From Candidatus Sulfotelmatobacter sp. (GTDB taxonomy: Bacteria > Acidobacteriota > Terriglobia > Terriglobales > Acidobacteriaceae), in contig JASHOH010000201.1 of assembly GCA_030041215.1 (NCBI GenBank), forward strand, positions 1 to 34,902: a stretch of DNA of 34,902 nucleotides, in the 5' to 3' direction. This document shows positions 16,229 to 23,491 of this stretch, in pieces. Made by a program: the position numbers and the translations under genes. The first letter of the stretch is position 1. The number at the start of each line of letters is the position of its first letter. The notes below the pieces were generated by a model. It was not told where the DNA came from and ran no database searches. It saw nothing but the letters and a program-made list of their open reading frames with translations.

Positions 16229-17731
16229 TTAGTCGCCCGAAGGAAGCAGCATCTCCTCTGAATGCGACTCGATTTGAATCTGAACGTGCGGGCAATCGCC
16301 CAGGATCGGCTGGCAGGCGGCATCGGGACCGTGCTCGGGATGAACCAGGGGCTTAAGTCCGCCAAACTGCTCGGCTTCTGTCGATCCAGCCAGAGCAGTA
16401 GTTGAGGCCAGCCCTCCGCTGATCACCTGCTGTACCTGATCGAAATATCCGGTGCCAACAAATCGCTGGTGCTTGACAGCTTCGTAACCGTACTGCGTTT
16501 CTCGGCTGAATTCTTTTTCTTGCAGGCGCGAGTAGGCAGTCATGCCGGCGAGTTTGTATCCGCGGGCCAGTTCGAACATGCTCAGGTTCAGAGCATGAAA
16601 GCCGGCGAGCGTCACGAACTGGAATTTGTACCCCATACGAGCCAGCTCCGGCTGGAAGCGTGCGATTGTGGCCTCATCAAGGTTATTCCGCCAATTGAAG
16701 CTGGGCGAGCAGTTGTAGGCCAGCATCTTCCCGGGATATTTGGCGTGAATAGCTTCGGCAAACTGCCTTGCCTCTTCAAGATCGGGGTGCGAGGTTTCAC
16801 ACCAGATCAGATCGGAATAGGGCGCGTAAGCGAGGCCTCGAGCAATCGCCGATTCGATGCCGCCGCGAATGCGGAAGAAGCCTTCACTGGTGCGCTCACC
16901 CGTACAGAACTTGCGATCACGCGGATCGATATCGCTGGTTAGAAGCGAGGCGCTGTCGGCGTCAGTGCGCGCCATCACCAGTGTTGAAACGCCCATCACG
17001 TCTGCGGCGAGGCGGGCTGCAATTAGCTTCTGAATCGCTTCAGTAGTTGGAACCAAAACCTTGCCGCCGAGGTGTCCGCATTTCTTTGCCGATGAAAGTT
17101 GATCTTCAAAGTGAACGCAGGCTGCGCCCGCTTCGATCATTCCCTTCATCAGCTCGAATGCGTTCAGCGTCCCGCCGAATCCTGCTTCGGCGTCGGCTAC
17201 GAGCGGAGCAAACCATGTGTCACCGGGGGCGACTTTGCCCTCTGCGTGGTGAAGCTGGTCGGCGCGCTGTAGTGCGCTGTTGATACGCCGGCAGAGATTG
17301 GGCACGCTGTCGGCGGGATACAAGCTCTGATCGGGATACATCTGGCCCGCATTGTTGGCATCGGCCGCAACCTGCCAACCGCTCACGTAGATGGCCTTCA
17401 GTCCCGCCTGCACCTGCTGCACTGCCTGGTTGCCGGTGACCGCGCCGAGCGCGTTCACGTAGGGCTCGGTTTGCAGCAGTTCCCACAGTCTTTCTGTGCC
17501 CATGCGGGCCAGCGTGTGCTCGATGTGAATCGACCCGCGCAGCCGCAGTACGTCCTCTGCCGAATATGGCCGATCAATCCCTTTCCATCGCGGATTGTTT
17601 TTCCAGTCGGAGTTCAGACCATCCTGAGCCAGAGCTTGCTGTGAGGCCTTTCCTTCCCGGCTCATATTACCGAATTGCGTGGGGAATTGAGGCTGCATCG
17701 TTTTGTGGTTTCCGTTGTCATTGGTGGGCAT
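16229..17731 (-). CDS. aceA: Isocitrate lyase
   Basis: Isocitrate lyase (EC 4.1.3.1) splits isocitrate into succinate and glyoxylate, the first step of the glyoxylate shunt, needed for growth on acetate or fatty acids. The 500-residue product carries the family signature [11 protein letters not shown] with the catalytic Cys218, plus [36 protein letters not shown] and [11 protein letters not shown]. The ATG (codon 17731-17729) is preceded by GGGAGAAA at good spacing. Malate synthase is not in the window. The gene is divergent from an IclR-type regulator, and a 24-bp TTCA-N6-TGAA-N6-TTCA site lies 25-48 bp upstream of its ATG, placing it in position to control aceA. Confidence 0.98.
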   Translation of the reverse strand: MPTNDNGNHKTMQPQFPTQFGNMSREGKASQQALAQDGLNSDWKNNPRWKGIDRPYSAEDVLRLRGSIHIEHTLARMGTERLWELLQTEPYVNALGAVTGNQAVQQVQAGLKAIYVSGWQVAADANNAGQMYPDQSLYPADSVPNLCRRINSALQRADQLHHAEGKVAPGDTWFAPLVADAEAGFGGTLNAFELMKGMIEAGAACVHFEDQLSSAKKCGHLGGKVLVPTTEAIQKLIAARLAADVMGVSTLVMARTDADSASLLTSDIDPRDRKFCTGERTSEGFFRIRGGIESAIARGLAYAPYSDLIWCETSHPDLEEARQFAEAIHAKYPGKMLAYNCSPSFNWRNNLDEATIARFQPELARMGYKFQFVTLAGFHALNLSMFELARGYKLAGMTAYSRLQEKEFSRETQYGYEAVKHQRFVGTGYFDQVQQVISGGLASTTALAGSTEAEQFGGLKPLVHPEHGPDAACQPILGDCPHVQIQIESHSEEMLLPSGD

Positions 17732-17755
17732 TGCGGGCTTTCTCCCGAGAGTTTG

Positions 17756-17779
17756 TTCAATATGATGAACGATAATTCA
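17756..17779. promoter_or_regulatory. Candidate IclR-family operator, site A (aceA side)
   Basis: Three half-sites at 10-bp intervals: TTCA, six bases, TGAA, six bases, TTCA. The core is the inverted repeat GTTCA-N6-TGAAC at 17755-17770. Site B (17836-17859) has the same architecture exactly 80 bp away. Site A lies just upstream of the aceA ribosome binding site. A palindrome plus an extra direct half-site is the arrangement known for some IclR-family regulators such as PcaU. Confidence 0.65.
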
Positions 17780-17817
17780 CCATACTGGATACCTGCGCAG
17801 CCTATGTCCGGCCCGAT

Positions 17818-17846
17818 TTGCAGTCAATGCTGATGTTCAGTATTAT
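17818..17846 (+). promoter_or_regulatory. Candidate promoter of the iclR-type gene
   Basis: TTGCAG (17818-17823) is separated by 17 bp from TATTAT (17841-17846), which matches the -10 consensus at five of six positions. The -10 hexamer sits inside operator site B, which would make the regulator gene autoregulated. The -35 match is modest (three of six). Confidence 0.4.
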
Positions 17847-17859
17847 GAACATGCATTCA
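17836..17859. promoter_or_regulatory. Candidate IclR-family operator, site B (regulator side)
   Basis: The same TTCA-N6-TGAA-N6-TTCA layout as site A. Here the core inverted repeat is longer: ATGTTCA (17833-17839) and TGAACAT (17846-17852) around six bases. It overlaps the candidate -10 box of the iclR-type gene and ends 29 bp before its ATG. Confidence 0.65.
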
Positions 17860-17888
17860 TTTTCTTGTACGAATTAAGGATTCCTCCG

Positions 17889-18704
17889 ATGAGCGCTGGA
17901 ATTGCCGTAAGCAAGCTTTCACCAGATTCCCCCTCTGCCGCAGTGGAGCGGGCCCTGGCCATGCTTGAGGCGGTAGCCCATACCTCCGAGGGGCTGAGCA
18001 ACGCCGAAATCAGCCGCAAACTACAGATTCCAAAAAGCTCGGCCAGCTACATTCTGCGCACGCTGGAAAGCCATGGCTATCTGACCCGCGATGCCGAATC
18101 GGCAAAGTACCGCGTGGGCTTGAAGATTCTCAGTCTGAGCCGCGGCGCCCTAGGTGGGCTTGACATTCGCGCTATTGCCCTGCCCGTGATGCGGCGGCTG
18201 ATGCAGCACACCAGCCTCACCTGCCATCTGGCTGTGTTGGATGGGGCCGAGGCGGTTTATGTAGAAAAGGTAGAGCCTGAAGGTTTCATCCGCATGGATA
18301 CGTGGGTGGGGCGCCGCATGCGCGTACACGCCACCAGCGTTGGCAAAGCGATCGTGGCGCATATTCCCCAGGCGGAACTGGAGCAGATCATAAAAAAAGT
18401 AGGCATGGAGCGGCGCACGCCCAAGACGGTCACGAGCCTGCCGCGGCTGCTCAAGGAACTCGAGAAAGTGCGCGCTCAAGGCTACGCCGTAGATGACGAA
18501 GAAAATAATCTGGGAGCGCGCTGCGTGGCCGCACCCATCTTCGACGAGCGCGGCGCGATCGTTGCCAGTCTGGGATTGAGCGGTACGGCGCAGCAGGTCA
18601 GTCCGCAGACGATGCCGCGAATTCTGGAAGCCCTCAAGGACGCCGCGCGGCATATTTCCATGGGCATGGGATACCGCGCTCCACACCGGCGCGCGGGCGC
18701 CTAA
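17889..18704 (+). CDS. IclR-family transcriptional regulator
   Basis: A 271-residue IclR-type regulator. The N-terminal winged helix-turn-helix (about 14-78) contains RALAMLEAVA, the recognition region SNAEISRKLQIPKSSASYIL and the wing RDAESAKYRVG. The C-terminal effector domain (about 90-262) has the typical VYVEKVEPEGFIRMDTWVG, RMRVHATSVGKAIVAH and GARCVAAPIFDERGAIVASL blocks. I chose the ATG at 17889 because AAGGA precedes it by eight bases; a TTG at 17865 would add eight residues but lies too close to operator site B and has no ribosome binding site. It is divergent from aceA, so control of the glyoxylate shunt and of itself is the natural inference, by analogy with E. coli IclR. The effector is unknown. 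Confidence 0.94.
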   Translation: MSAGIAVSKLSPDSPSAAVERALAMLEAVAHTSEGLSNAEISRKLQIPKSSASYILRTLESHGYLTRDAESAKYRVGLKILSLSRGALGGLDIRAIALPVMRRLMQHTSLTCHLAVLDGAEAVYVEKVEPEGFIRMDTWVGRRMRVHATSVGKAIVAHIPQAELEQIIKKVGMERRTPKTVTSLPRLLKELEKVRAQGYAVDDEENNLGARCVAAPIFDERGAIVASLGLSGTAQQVSPQTMPRILEALKDAARHISMGMGYRAPHRRAGA

Positions 18705-18738
18705 ATAAACTCACTGCCAGAACCTGGAGGTCTGCGGA

Positions 18739-19564
18739 ATGGCCAACAACTCTGCCGATGCGATCGTTCGTCATTACAACCGGGCGGACGAGGCTTCGCG
18801 GCTCTCTGCGGGATGGTTTCAACTCGAGCAAGAGCGAACTCGAGAACTCATCTTGCGACATATCCAACCCGCGCCTGCAAGAGTTCTCGATGTTGGCGGC
18901 GGGGCGGGGGCCTATGCTTGCTGGCTCGCAATGCGAGGCTATGAAGTTCACCTCATCGATCCCGTTCCTCGCCATATTGCGCAAGCGCGCGCGGCGTCGG
19001 CAAAACGATCGCAGCATCCGCTGGCGTCATCCGAGGTAGGCGATGCGCGAAAACTGCCCCAGCTTAACGGCAGCGCCGACGCGGTCTTATTGCTCGGCCC
19101 GATTTATCACCTGACGAAACGAAGCGACCGGCAGGCTGCGCTGCGCGAGGCATATCGCGTCCTCCGGTCTGGCGGCTTCGTATGGGTCGCTGGTATCAGC
19201 CGCTATGCTTCTTTGCTCGACTCTCTTTCGCATGGATTCTTCGGCCAGCCGGAATTTGCCCCGATTCTCGATCGCGATTTGGCCGAGGGCCAGCATCGCA
19301 ACCCGACCAATGACCTTTACGTACTTCACTGACGCATACTTCCATTGTCCGGATGAGCTCGCACAGGAACTGACGGAAACAGGTTTCAACCTTGTTGAGT
19401 TAGTGGCTGTCGAAGGGGTCGGCTGGCTGGCCAGTGATTTTGACCGCCTGTGGAGTGACCAGCAGCAGCGGGAACGGTTGCTGGCCGCAGTGCGGAAAGT
19501 GGAGCGTGAACCGGGTCTGATCGGCGCCAGCTCTCATATTATGGCGATAGGCACGAAGTGCTGA
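18739..19564 (+). pseudogene. SAM-dependent methyltransferase with a one-base frameshift
   Basis: A class I methyltransferase split between two frames. The first part (18739-19332) starts at an ATG with a strong GGAGGT upstream and carries SAM motif I, VLDVGGGAGAY at residues 49-59, then the LLGPIYHL and RVLRSGGFVWVAG blocks. It stops at a TGA at 19330. The following +1 frame continues without loss as YFTDAYFHCPDELAQELTE and ends GASSHIMAIGTKC at 19564. Ignoring one base near 19321 (the G in TACGTAC) restores NPTNDLYYFTDAYFH and a 274-residue protein of ordinary length. The break may be a real mutation, a sequencing or assembly error, or less likely programmed frameshifting; there is no slippery heptamer at the site. 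The gene follows the iclR-type gene by 34 bp. Its substrate is unknown. Confidence 0.85.
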
Positions 19565-19591
19565 ACGTACCTGCGGCCCGGCACAAAATAA

Positions 19592-19876
19592 TCAGGCAGT
19601 TTCTTTCGTGACACTCGGGGTGATGGTGGCGTGGGCGACTCCCGGCTGTAAGGGTACCAGTATTACTCCTTCCTGCTGATCGAAGACCAGCGTTGACATC
19701 TGGGCACAGCGGTCACATAGCCAGTAGCGCTCCATACGCCGCGGTGGACGGCGGGCGTACACAGGCTCGGAGTTACCCATCTCAAGCCGGGGCGTAGCTT
19801 CCACCAGAAAAAGCCGTCCCTGACCGAGCCGCAGAAACGGTTTTGAACATTGCGAGTTGGCGCAGTGGCTGAGCAT
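19592..19876 (-). CDS. Small zinc-ribbon-like protein
   Basis: A 94-residue protein with two cysteine pairs, C5-x4-C10 (HCANSQCSKPF) and C54-x2-C57 (YWLCDRCA), separated by a beta-rich segment, so probably a single zinc site. I chose the ATG at 19876-19874 because AGAGGA lies ten bases upstream; a 30-residue upstream extension in the same frame has no ribosome binding site and unusual composition. The Cys-Pro-Phe start and WLCxxC layout resemble short uncharacterised proteins common in Acidobacteria. It converges on the frameshifted methyltransferase and is divergent from the amidinotransferase-like gene. Its function is unknown; binding of nucleic acid or protein is possible. Confidence 0.75.
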   Translation of the reverse strand: MLSHCANSQCSKPFLRLGQGRLFLVEATPRLEMGNSEPVYARRPPRRMERYWLCDRCAQMSTLVFDQQEGVILVPLQPGVAHATITPSVTKETA

Positions 19877-20086
19877 GCGTACAGTCCTCTTTATATGTGA
19901 GCACGATGAACCGGAATTCACCGCGGGCCAGATTCCTTCAGAGCATGCATGTGGAATACCAATCATCCGTGATGGTTTTTGGCGTGTGCCGCCTGCGCGG
20001 CAATGTCCTTACGTGCCGACGGCTCGGCAGTTTCTGCGGCCTCCGTCACTTGCCTTGTTCAGCGGCCTGCCAGTACCATTTTCGGA

Positions 20087-20917
20087 ATGGTGAAGCGCGT
20101 TCTGCTGTGCCCTCCCGATTACTTCGATGTTGTCGATCACAAGAATCCCTATATGTCGGGAAAGGTGCCGGTGGATCGGGCAAAGGCGCTGAAACAATGG
20201 CAGGCACTATGTGCGGCTTTGGCCCAAAACGGGTGTGAAGTTCAAACCATAACTCCCGCTGCGGGACTGGAAGACATGGTCTTCGCCGCCAACCAGGTCT
20301 TTGCGGGATCGGCGCCGAGTCTGGGCAAGTTCGTTGTTCCCAGCCACATGGTCCACGAGTCGCGGCAGCGCGAGGTGCCGTTCTACCTCGAGTGGTTTCG
20401 CAACCGCGGATACAAGGTCATCGATCTCAATCTCGGGTCTGATCATCTCGAAGGCCACGGAGATTTGCTCTGGCATCCCGACGGGTCGCGGATTTGCGCG
20501 GGATATGGTCTTCGATCAACGCGCGGCGGGGTAGAGAAGTTTGCCGCAGCGATGTCCAAACTGGGTATAGCCGTCGTGCCACTTAGGCTTATCGATCCCT
20601 TCTGCTACCACCTCGATACTTGTCTTTGCCCGCTGAACGATGAGGCGGCGCTGATCTATCCCGGCGCATACGATCCTGATTCCCTGAAGAAGCTGTGCGG
20701 GTTCTGGAAGCGCGTTCACGAAATCACCGCGGACGAAGCCCACAGGTTCATGGGCAATGGCATCGCAGTGAACGGAAGCTATCTCACACCGTATCTGACG
20801 CCGCATCTTAGAGAAATTCTGCACCAAGAGGGTTTGAAGCCGACGCTACTCGATACATCGGAGTTCGAAAAGGCAGGGGGAAGCTTATTTTGCATGAAGG
20901 CGTTTCTGCCGGAGTGA
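20087..20917 (+). CDS. Amidinotransferase / dimethylargininase-like enzyme
   Basis: A 276-residue enzyme of the guanidino-group-modifying superfamily (arginine deiminase, DDAH, amidinotransferases), whose members form a covalent adduct through an active-site Cys. Visible are the N-terminal RVLLCPPDYFDV, GLEDMVFAANQVF (substrate-loop Glu-Asp), the HLEGHGDLLW segment with acidic residue, FCYHLDTCLCPL with His175, and the C-terminal GGSLFCMKAFL with Cys269 in the catalytic position. I placed the start at the ATG at 20087 because the family begins near this point; the frame is open 36 residues further up but with low-quality sequence. Whether it hydrolyses methylarginine, arginine or another guanidine cannot be told. 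It would fit the amino-acid catabolic theme of the region. Confidence 0.85.
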   Translation: MVKRVLLCPPDYFDVVDHKNPYMSGKVPVDRAKALKQWQALCAALAQNGCEVQTITPAAGLEDMVFAANQVFAGSAPSLGKFVVPSHMVHESRQREVPFYLEWFRNRGYKVIDLNLGSDHLEGHGDLLWHPDGSRICAGYGLRSTRGGVEKFAAAMSKLGIAVVPLRLIDPFCYHLDTCLCPLNDEAALIYPGAYDPDSLKKLCGFWKRVHEITADEAHRFMGNGIAVNGSYLTPYLTPHLREILHQEGLKPTLLDTSEFEKAGGSLFCMKAFLPE

Positions 20918-20943
20918 TGATTCGGGTTGAGCTAATCGCAGCC

Positions 20944-21471
20944 TTAGTGCAACACAGCCGCGATAACGGCGATGACGATGCCGATCACGCCGAAGATGAC
21001 CCCAAGATGCCAGAAAATGCGGCGGCCTGAGAGAAGCGTAATCGATGTGATCACCAGGCCGATTTCCAGAAAAACTTCGGACAGATCATAGCGGTCGGCG
21101 CGACGGCGCTCCATGGCGACCTCGCGTTCGAATTCGCGCGCCTCCTTCTGGATGTCGTCTTTCTCATGCTTGTAGCGTTCGGCTTCCTGCGCGAATCTCT
21201 GGCGGTCGGCATCCGAGGCTCCATTCGCGTTGGAGGCAACGAATAACTCATCCTGGTGCTCTCGAATATTCTTGGCCTGATAGTAGGCCCACTGATCTGA
21301 CGCTTTCGCTTGTAGCACGACCTCTTCGGTGTGCGCGCGATGACCCAGCAACGCCGCGACCGCAACCAGCACGGCGAGCACAGCCATGGTCAGCGAAACC
21401 GGCGCTAAGCTGGGATTGACGTGAGCGTGCGCGGCGTGTTCTTCCAGCTCCTGGAGTTCGTCAGCGGACAT
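20944..21471 (-). CDS. DUF4337-type membrane protein
   Basis: A 175-residue membrane protein matching the DUF4337 pattern: an acidic N-terminus (DELQELEEHAAHAH), a first membrane span (about 25-43), a conserved TEEVVLQAKASDQWAYYQAK segment, a long charged coiled-coil-like region (70-128) rich in Glu, Arg and Lys, and two closing spans (about 130-147 and 151-174). The function of this family is unknown. It converges on the amidinotransferase-like gene 26 bp away and is on the same strand as the YjbQ gene upstream, separated by 166 bp of non-coding sequence. No clear ribosome binding site. Confidence 0.88.
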   Translation of the reverse strand: MSADELQELEEHAAHAHVNPSLAPVSLTMAVLAVLVAVAALLGHRAHTEEVVLQAKASDQWAYYQAKNIREHQDELFVASNANGASDADRQRFAQEAERYKHEKDDIQKEAREFEREVAMERRRADRYDLSEVFLEIGLVITSITLLSGRRIFWHLGVIFGVIGIVIAVIAAVLH

Positions 21472-21554
21472 TTGTTCACGATGTTACGAATTTGTGGAGA
21501 AGCAGGCAAGTGGTGGATCCGATACTTCCAGTTCCTGGTTCGCAACAGCAGGTT

Positions 21555-21590
21555 CCTCACCCACGCTTCGCGCGTGTTCGGAATGACATG
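21555..21590. repeat. Possible fragment of a dispersed intergenic repeat
   Basis: The stretch reading CCTCACCCACGCTTCGCGCG and continuing into GTTCGGAATGACA resembles a short intergenic sequence that I recall from several unrelated bacterial genomes. Only one copy is visible here, so the repeat status cannot be shown from this window. Confidence 0.25.
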
Positions 21591-21637
21591 TGCGCGAAAT
21601 CCATACTCGCAACCCACAATTCACGACTCGAGACTTT

Positions 21638-22051
21638 TCATTCTCCCATAACCTTAACAATCACTCTCTTGTCGCGCTGGCCGTCGAATTCAGCATAGAA
21701 AATGCGCTGCCACGTTCCGAAATCGAGTTTGCCGGCGGTGATGGGCACGATAACTTCGTGGTGAATCAGCAGGGCTTTTAAGTGAGAATCTCCGTTATCT
21801 TCCCCAGTTTCGTGGTGCTTGTAATTCTTGCGAAACGGAGCGAGATGCTCCAGCCACTGGTCGATATCCTCGATCAGGCCGCTTTCGTTATCGTTGACGT
21901 AAACCCCGGCCGTGATATGCATGGCGGAAACCAGCACCATGCCTTCCTTGACTCCGCTCTTGCGAACAATCTCCTCGACCTGCGGCGTGATATGGATGTA
22001 GGCGCGGTGTGTCTTGGTATGGAAGTGCAGGTATTCGGTATGAACCTTCAT
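21638..22051 (-). CDS. YjbQ family protein (UPF0047)
   Basis: A 137-residue protein of the YjbQ/UPF0047 family, a compact beta-rich trimer. Members are annotated as secondary thiamine-phosphate synthase because they have weak activity of that kind, but the real role is not established. The conserved blocks are present: [40 protein letters not shown], the His-rich centre [38 protein letters not shown] and the closing [13 protein letters not shown] lies seven bases before the ATG. Length is the family norm. Confidence 0.95.
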   Translation of the reverse strand: MKVHTEYLHFHTKTHRAYIHITPQVEEIVRKSGVKEGMVLVSAMHITAGVYVNDNESGLIEDIDQWLEHLAPFRKNYKHHETGEDNGDSHLKALLIHHEVIVPITAGKLDFGTWQRIFYAEFDGQRDKRVIVKVMGE

Positions 22052-22193
22052 GTCCTTGCTCCTGAACAGGGAAGATTCTAACTGAGCGCGACTCGCACGT
22101 TTGGCCGAGAACCTTCGTTACCCAGTATGCCGTCCGTAATCACTGCGTACACAGTGCGTCCGCTGCATACTCGTATCATCGAGGAGGATTGCA

Positions 22194-22418
22194 GTGCTGC
22201 TTCGTCTGGATTATCTGTCGTGTGTACTTACAATTTCTTCTACCATTTTGATAGGTAAACGCTGCTGGGAGGGGTGGATCCTAGCAGCAGTGAATAGCGC
22301 CGTCGTCTGTCTCATCGGCTTTCGCACCGCGCAATTCGGTTTCATCCCAGCAAACGTGTTCTGCATCGGACTGTATGCCGTGAATCTGCGCTCCTGGCGG
22401 GGCAAGACTCGCGCATGA
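22194..22418 (+). CDS. Small conserved membrane protein (74 residues)
   Basis: A 74-residue protein with two or three hydrophobic segments (about 5-22, 28-44, 48-65) and a basic end (RSWRGKTRA). The start is GTG at 22194, strongly supported by GAGGAGG six bases upstream. The pattern of small spans with conserved Trp and Asn (GWILAAVNSAVVCLIGF, FIPANVFCIGLYAVNLRSW) recalls one repeat of PnuC/SWEET-like transporters, so a self-assembling small transporter subunit is conceivable, but this is only a resemblance. It stands alone between the YjbQ gene (divergent) and the double zinc-ribbon gene. Confidence 0.72.
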   Translation: MLLRLDYLSCVLTISSTILIGKRCWEGWILAAVNSAVVCLIGFRTAQFGFIPANVFCIGLYAVNLRSWRGKTRA

Positions 22419-22513
22419 CGTGGTTGACCGATCACCTGGTCTGTGAAAGGCTGCTCTTCGATTTCTGAGATAGAGCCTGCAGCAGTGTCCAAAAGCTCCC
22501 GGGGGAAATCGAC

Positions 22514-22545
22514 AGATATTATTCCCTGGCGCGGAAGTAATATCT
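22514..22545. promoter_or_regulatory. Hairpin/palindrome upstream of the double zinc-ribbon gene
   Basis: AGATATTA (22514-22521) is the exact reverse complement of TAATATCT (22538-22545), with partial pairing continuing inward. It ends 18 bp before the ATG at 22564. It could be an operator, a leader hairpin, or a weak terminator of the 74-residue gene, since CCTCTTT follows. Confidence 0.4.
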
Positions 22546-22563
22546 CCTCTTTCGCGTGCTAAT

Positions 22564-23436
22564 ATGCACACGATGTCCAGCCATCCGGCAGCTATGTTAT
22601 GCAGTAAGTGCGCGGCGAACCTTCCCGAGGGATCGCAGTTCTGTCCTAAATGTGGCCAACCGGTCGGGGCGGCGGAAGGCGCGGCATCTCCAGTTTCGGT
22701 CTCAGTATGCGGCGGCTGTGGCGCCAATTTGCCCGAAGACTCTCAGTTCTGTCCGAAATGCGCGCGGCCGACAGGATCCGTGATACCCAGCGTGCAAGTA
22801 AAGGATCTGCCCGCAGGCACTGAAGCTCAGCGGCCACGACGAGCTGGGCCACGTCGCAGGCATTCCTTTATCACAGTGTTGGTAGTTATAACATCGATCG
22901 GACTGCTCTTGTGGGTCGCCAGCAGCGACGATCCAATCGCGCAAAATATTCAGGACCTTTTGGGGTGGAAGCACGATCAGGCGATCGTTGAAGCGCCGTT
23001 TTCCGTCGCTCCGAACAACTTTCAGTATTTCAAGTTTTCTTTGCCTGAGGCATCGTTGAATGTTTCCATTGTCGGCGACTTTGCCGCCACGGCGGGCAAC
23101 GAGGTCAAGCCCCGCAAGACGAAAGGGAAGAGCCTGGCCAAAGACGCCGTTGGCGACGATAACCTCGAGGTTTTCGTCCTTACGGAATCGGCTTTCGCTG
23201 TCTGGCAGAATGGTTATTCAACCGGATCACTCTATGAAAGCGGCCGGGGTCCCCGAGGCAACATTCAGGCCGATCTTCCCCCAGGCGCAGGCATTTACTA
23301 CCTGATTTTCAACAATAAGTTCGAGCCCATGGCCGCCAAGCGTGTTCAAGCCACAGTCTTCCTGCGCTACCGGAACTGGCTGCCGGAATCGATCCGCCGC
23401 CTCAAGGCTCGCATCCTGAATTGGTTTGATCTGTGA
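22564..23436 (+). CDS. Membrane-anchored protein with two zinc ribbons
   Basis: A 290-residue protein starting with two tandem double-cysteine zinc ribbons: CSKC at 13-16 with CPKC at 27-30, and CGGC at 49-52 with CPKC at 63-66. The two share the sequence (A)NLPE-SQFCPKC, so one arose by duplication of the other. After a Pro/Arg-rich linker comes a single membrane span (about 102-118), then a ~165-residue soluble domain I do not recognise (beta-rich, with YLIFNNKF near its end). The usual layout puts the ribbons in the cytoplasm and the C-terminal domain outside. The ATG at 22573 is an equally possible start; no ribosome binding site is obvious. Function unknown. Confidence 0.82.
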   Translation: MHTMSSHPAAMLCSKCAANLPEGSQFCPKCGQPVGAAEGAASPVSVSVCGGCGANLPEDSQFCPKCARPTGSVIPSVQVKDLPAGTEAQRPRRAGPRRRHSFITVLVVITSIGLLLWVASSDDPIAQNIQDLLGWKHDQAIVEAPFSVAPNNFQYFKFSLPEASLNVSIVGDFAATAGNEVKPRKTKGKSLAKDAVGDDNLEVFVLTESAFAVWQNGYSTGSLYESGRGPRGNIQADLPPGAGIYYLIFNNKFEPMAAKRVQATVFLRYRNWLPESIRRLKARILNWFDL

Positions 23437-23491
23437 GATCTGTACTCGGGCTCACTCGTGCCGTGGAAAGCAGGTGGGGCAGCGCCACACC

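Noticed and set aside
19979..20086. N-terminal extension of the amidinotransferase-like protein
   Set aside because: The 36 extra residues are Ala/Cys-rich without family similarity; the conserved start RVLLCPPDYFDV follows the ATG at 20087.
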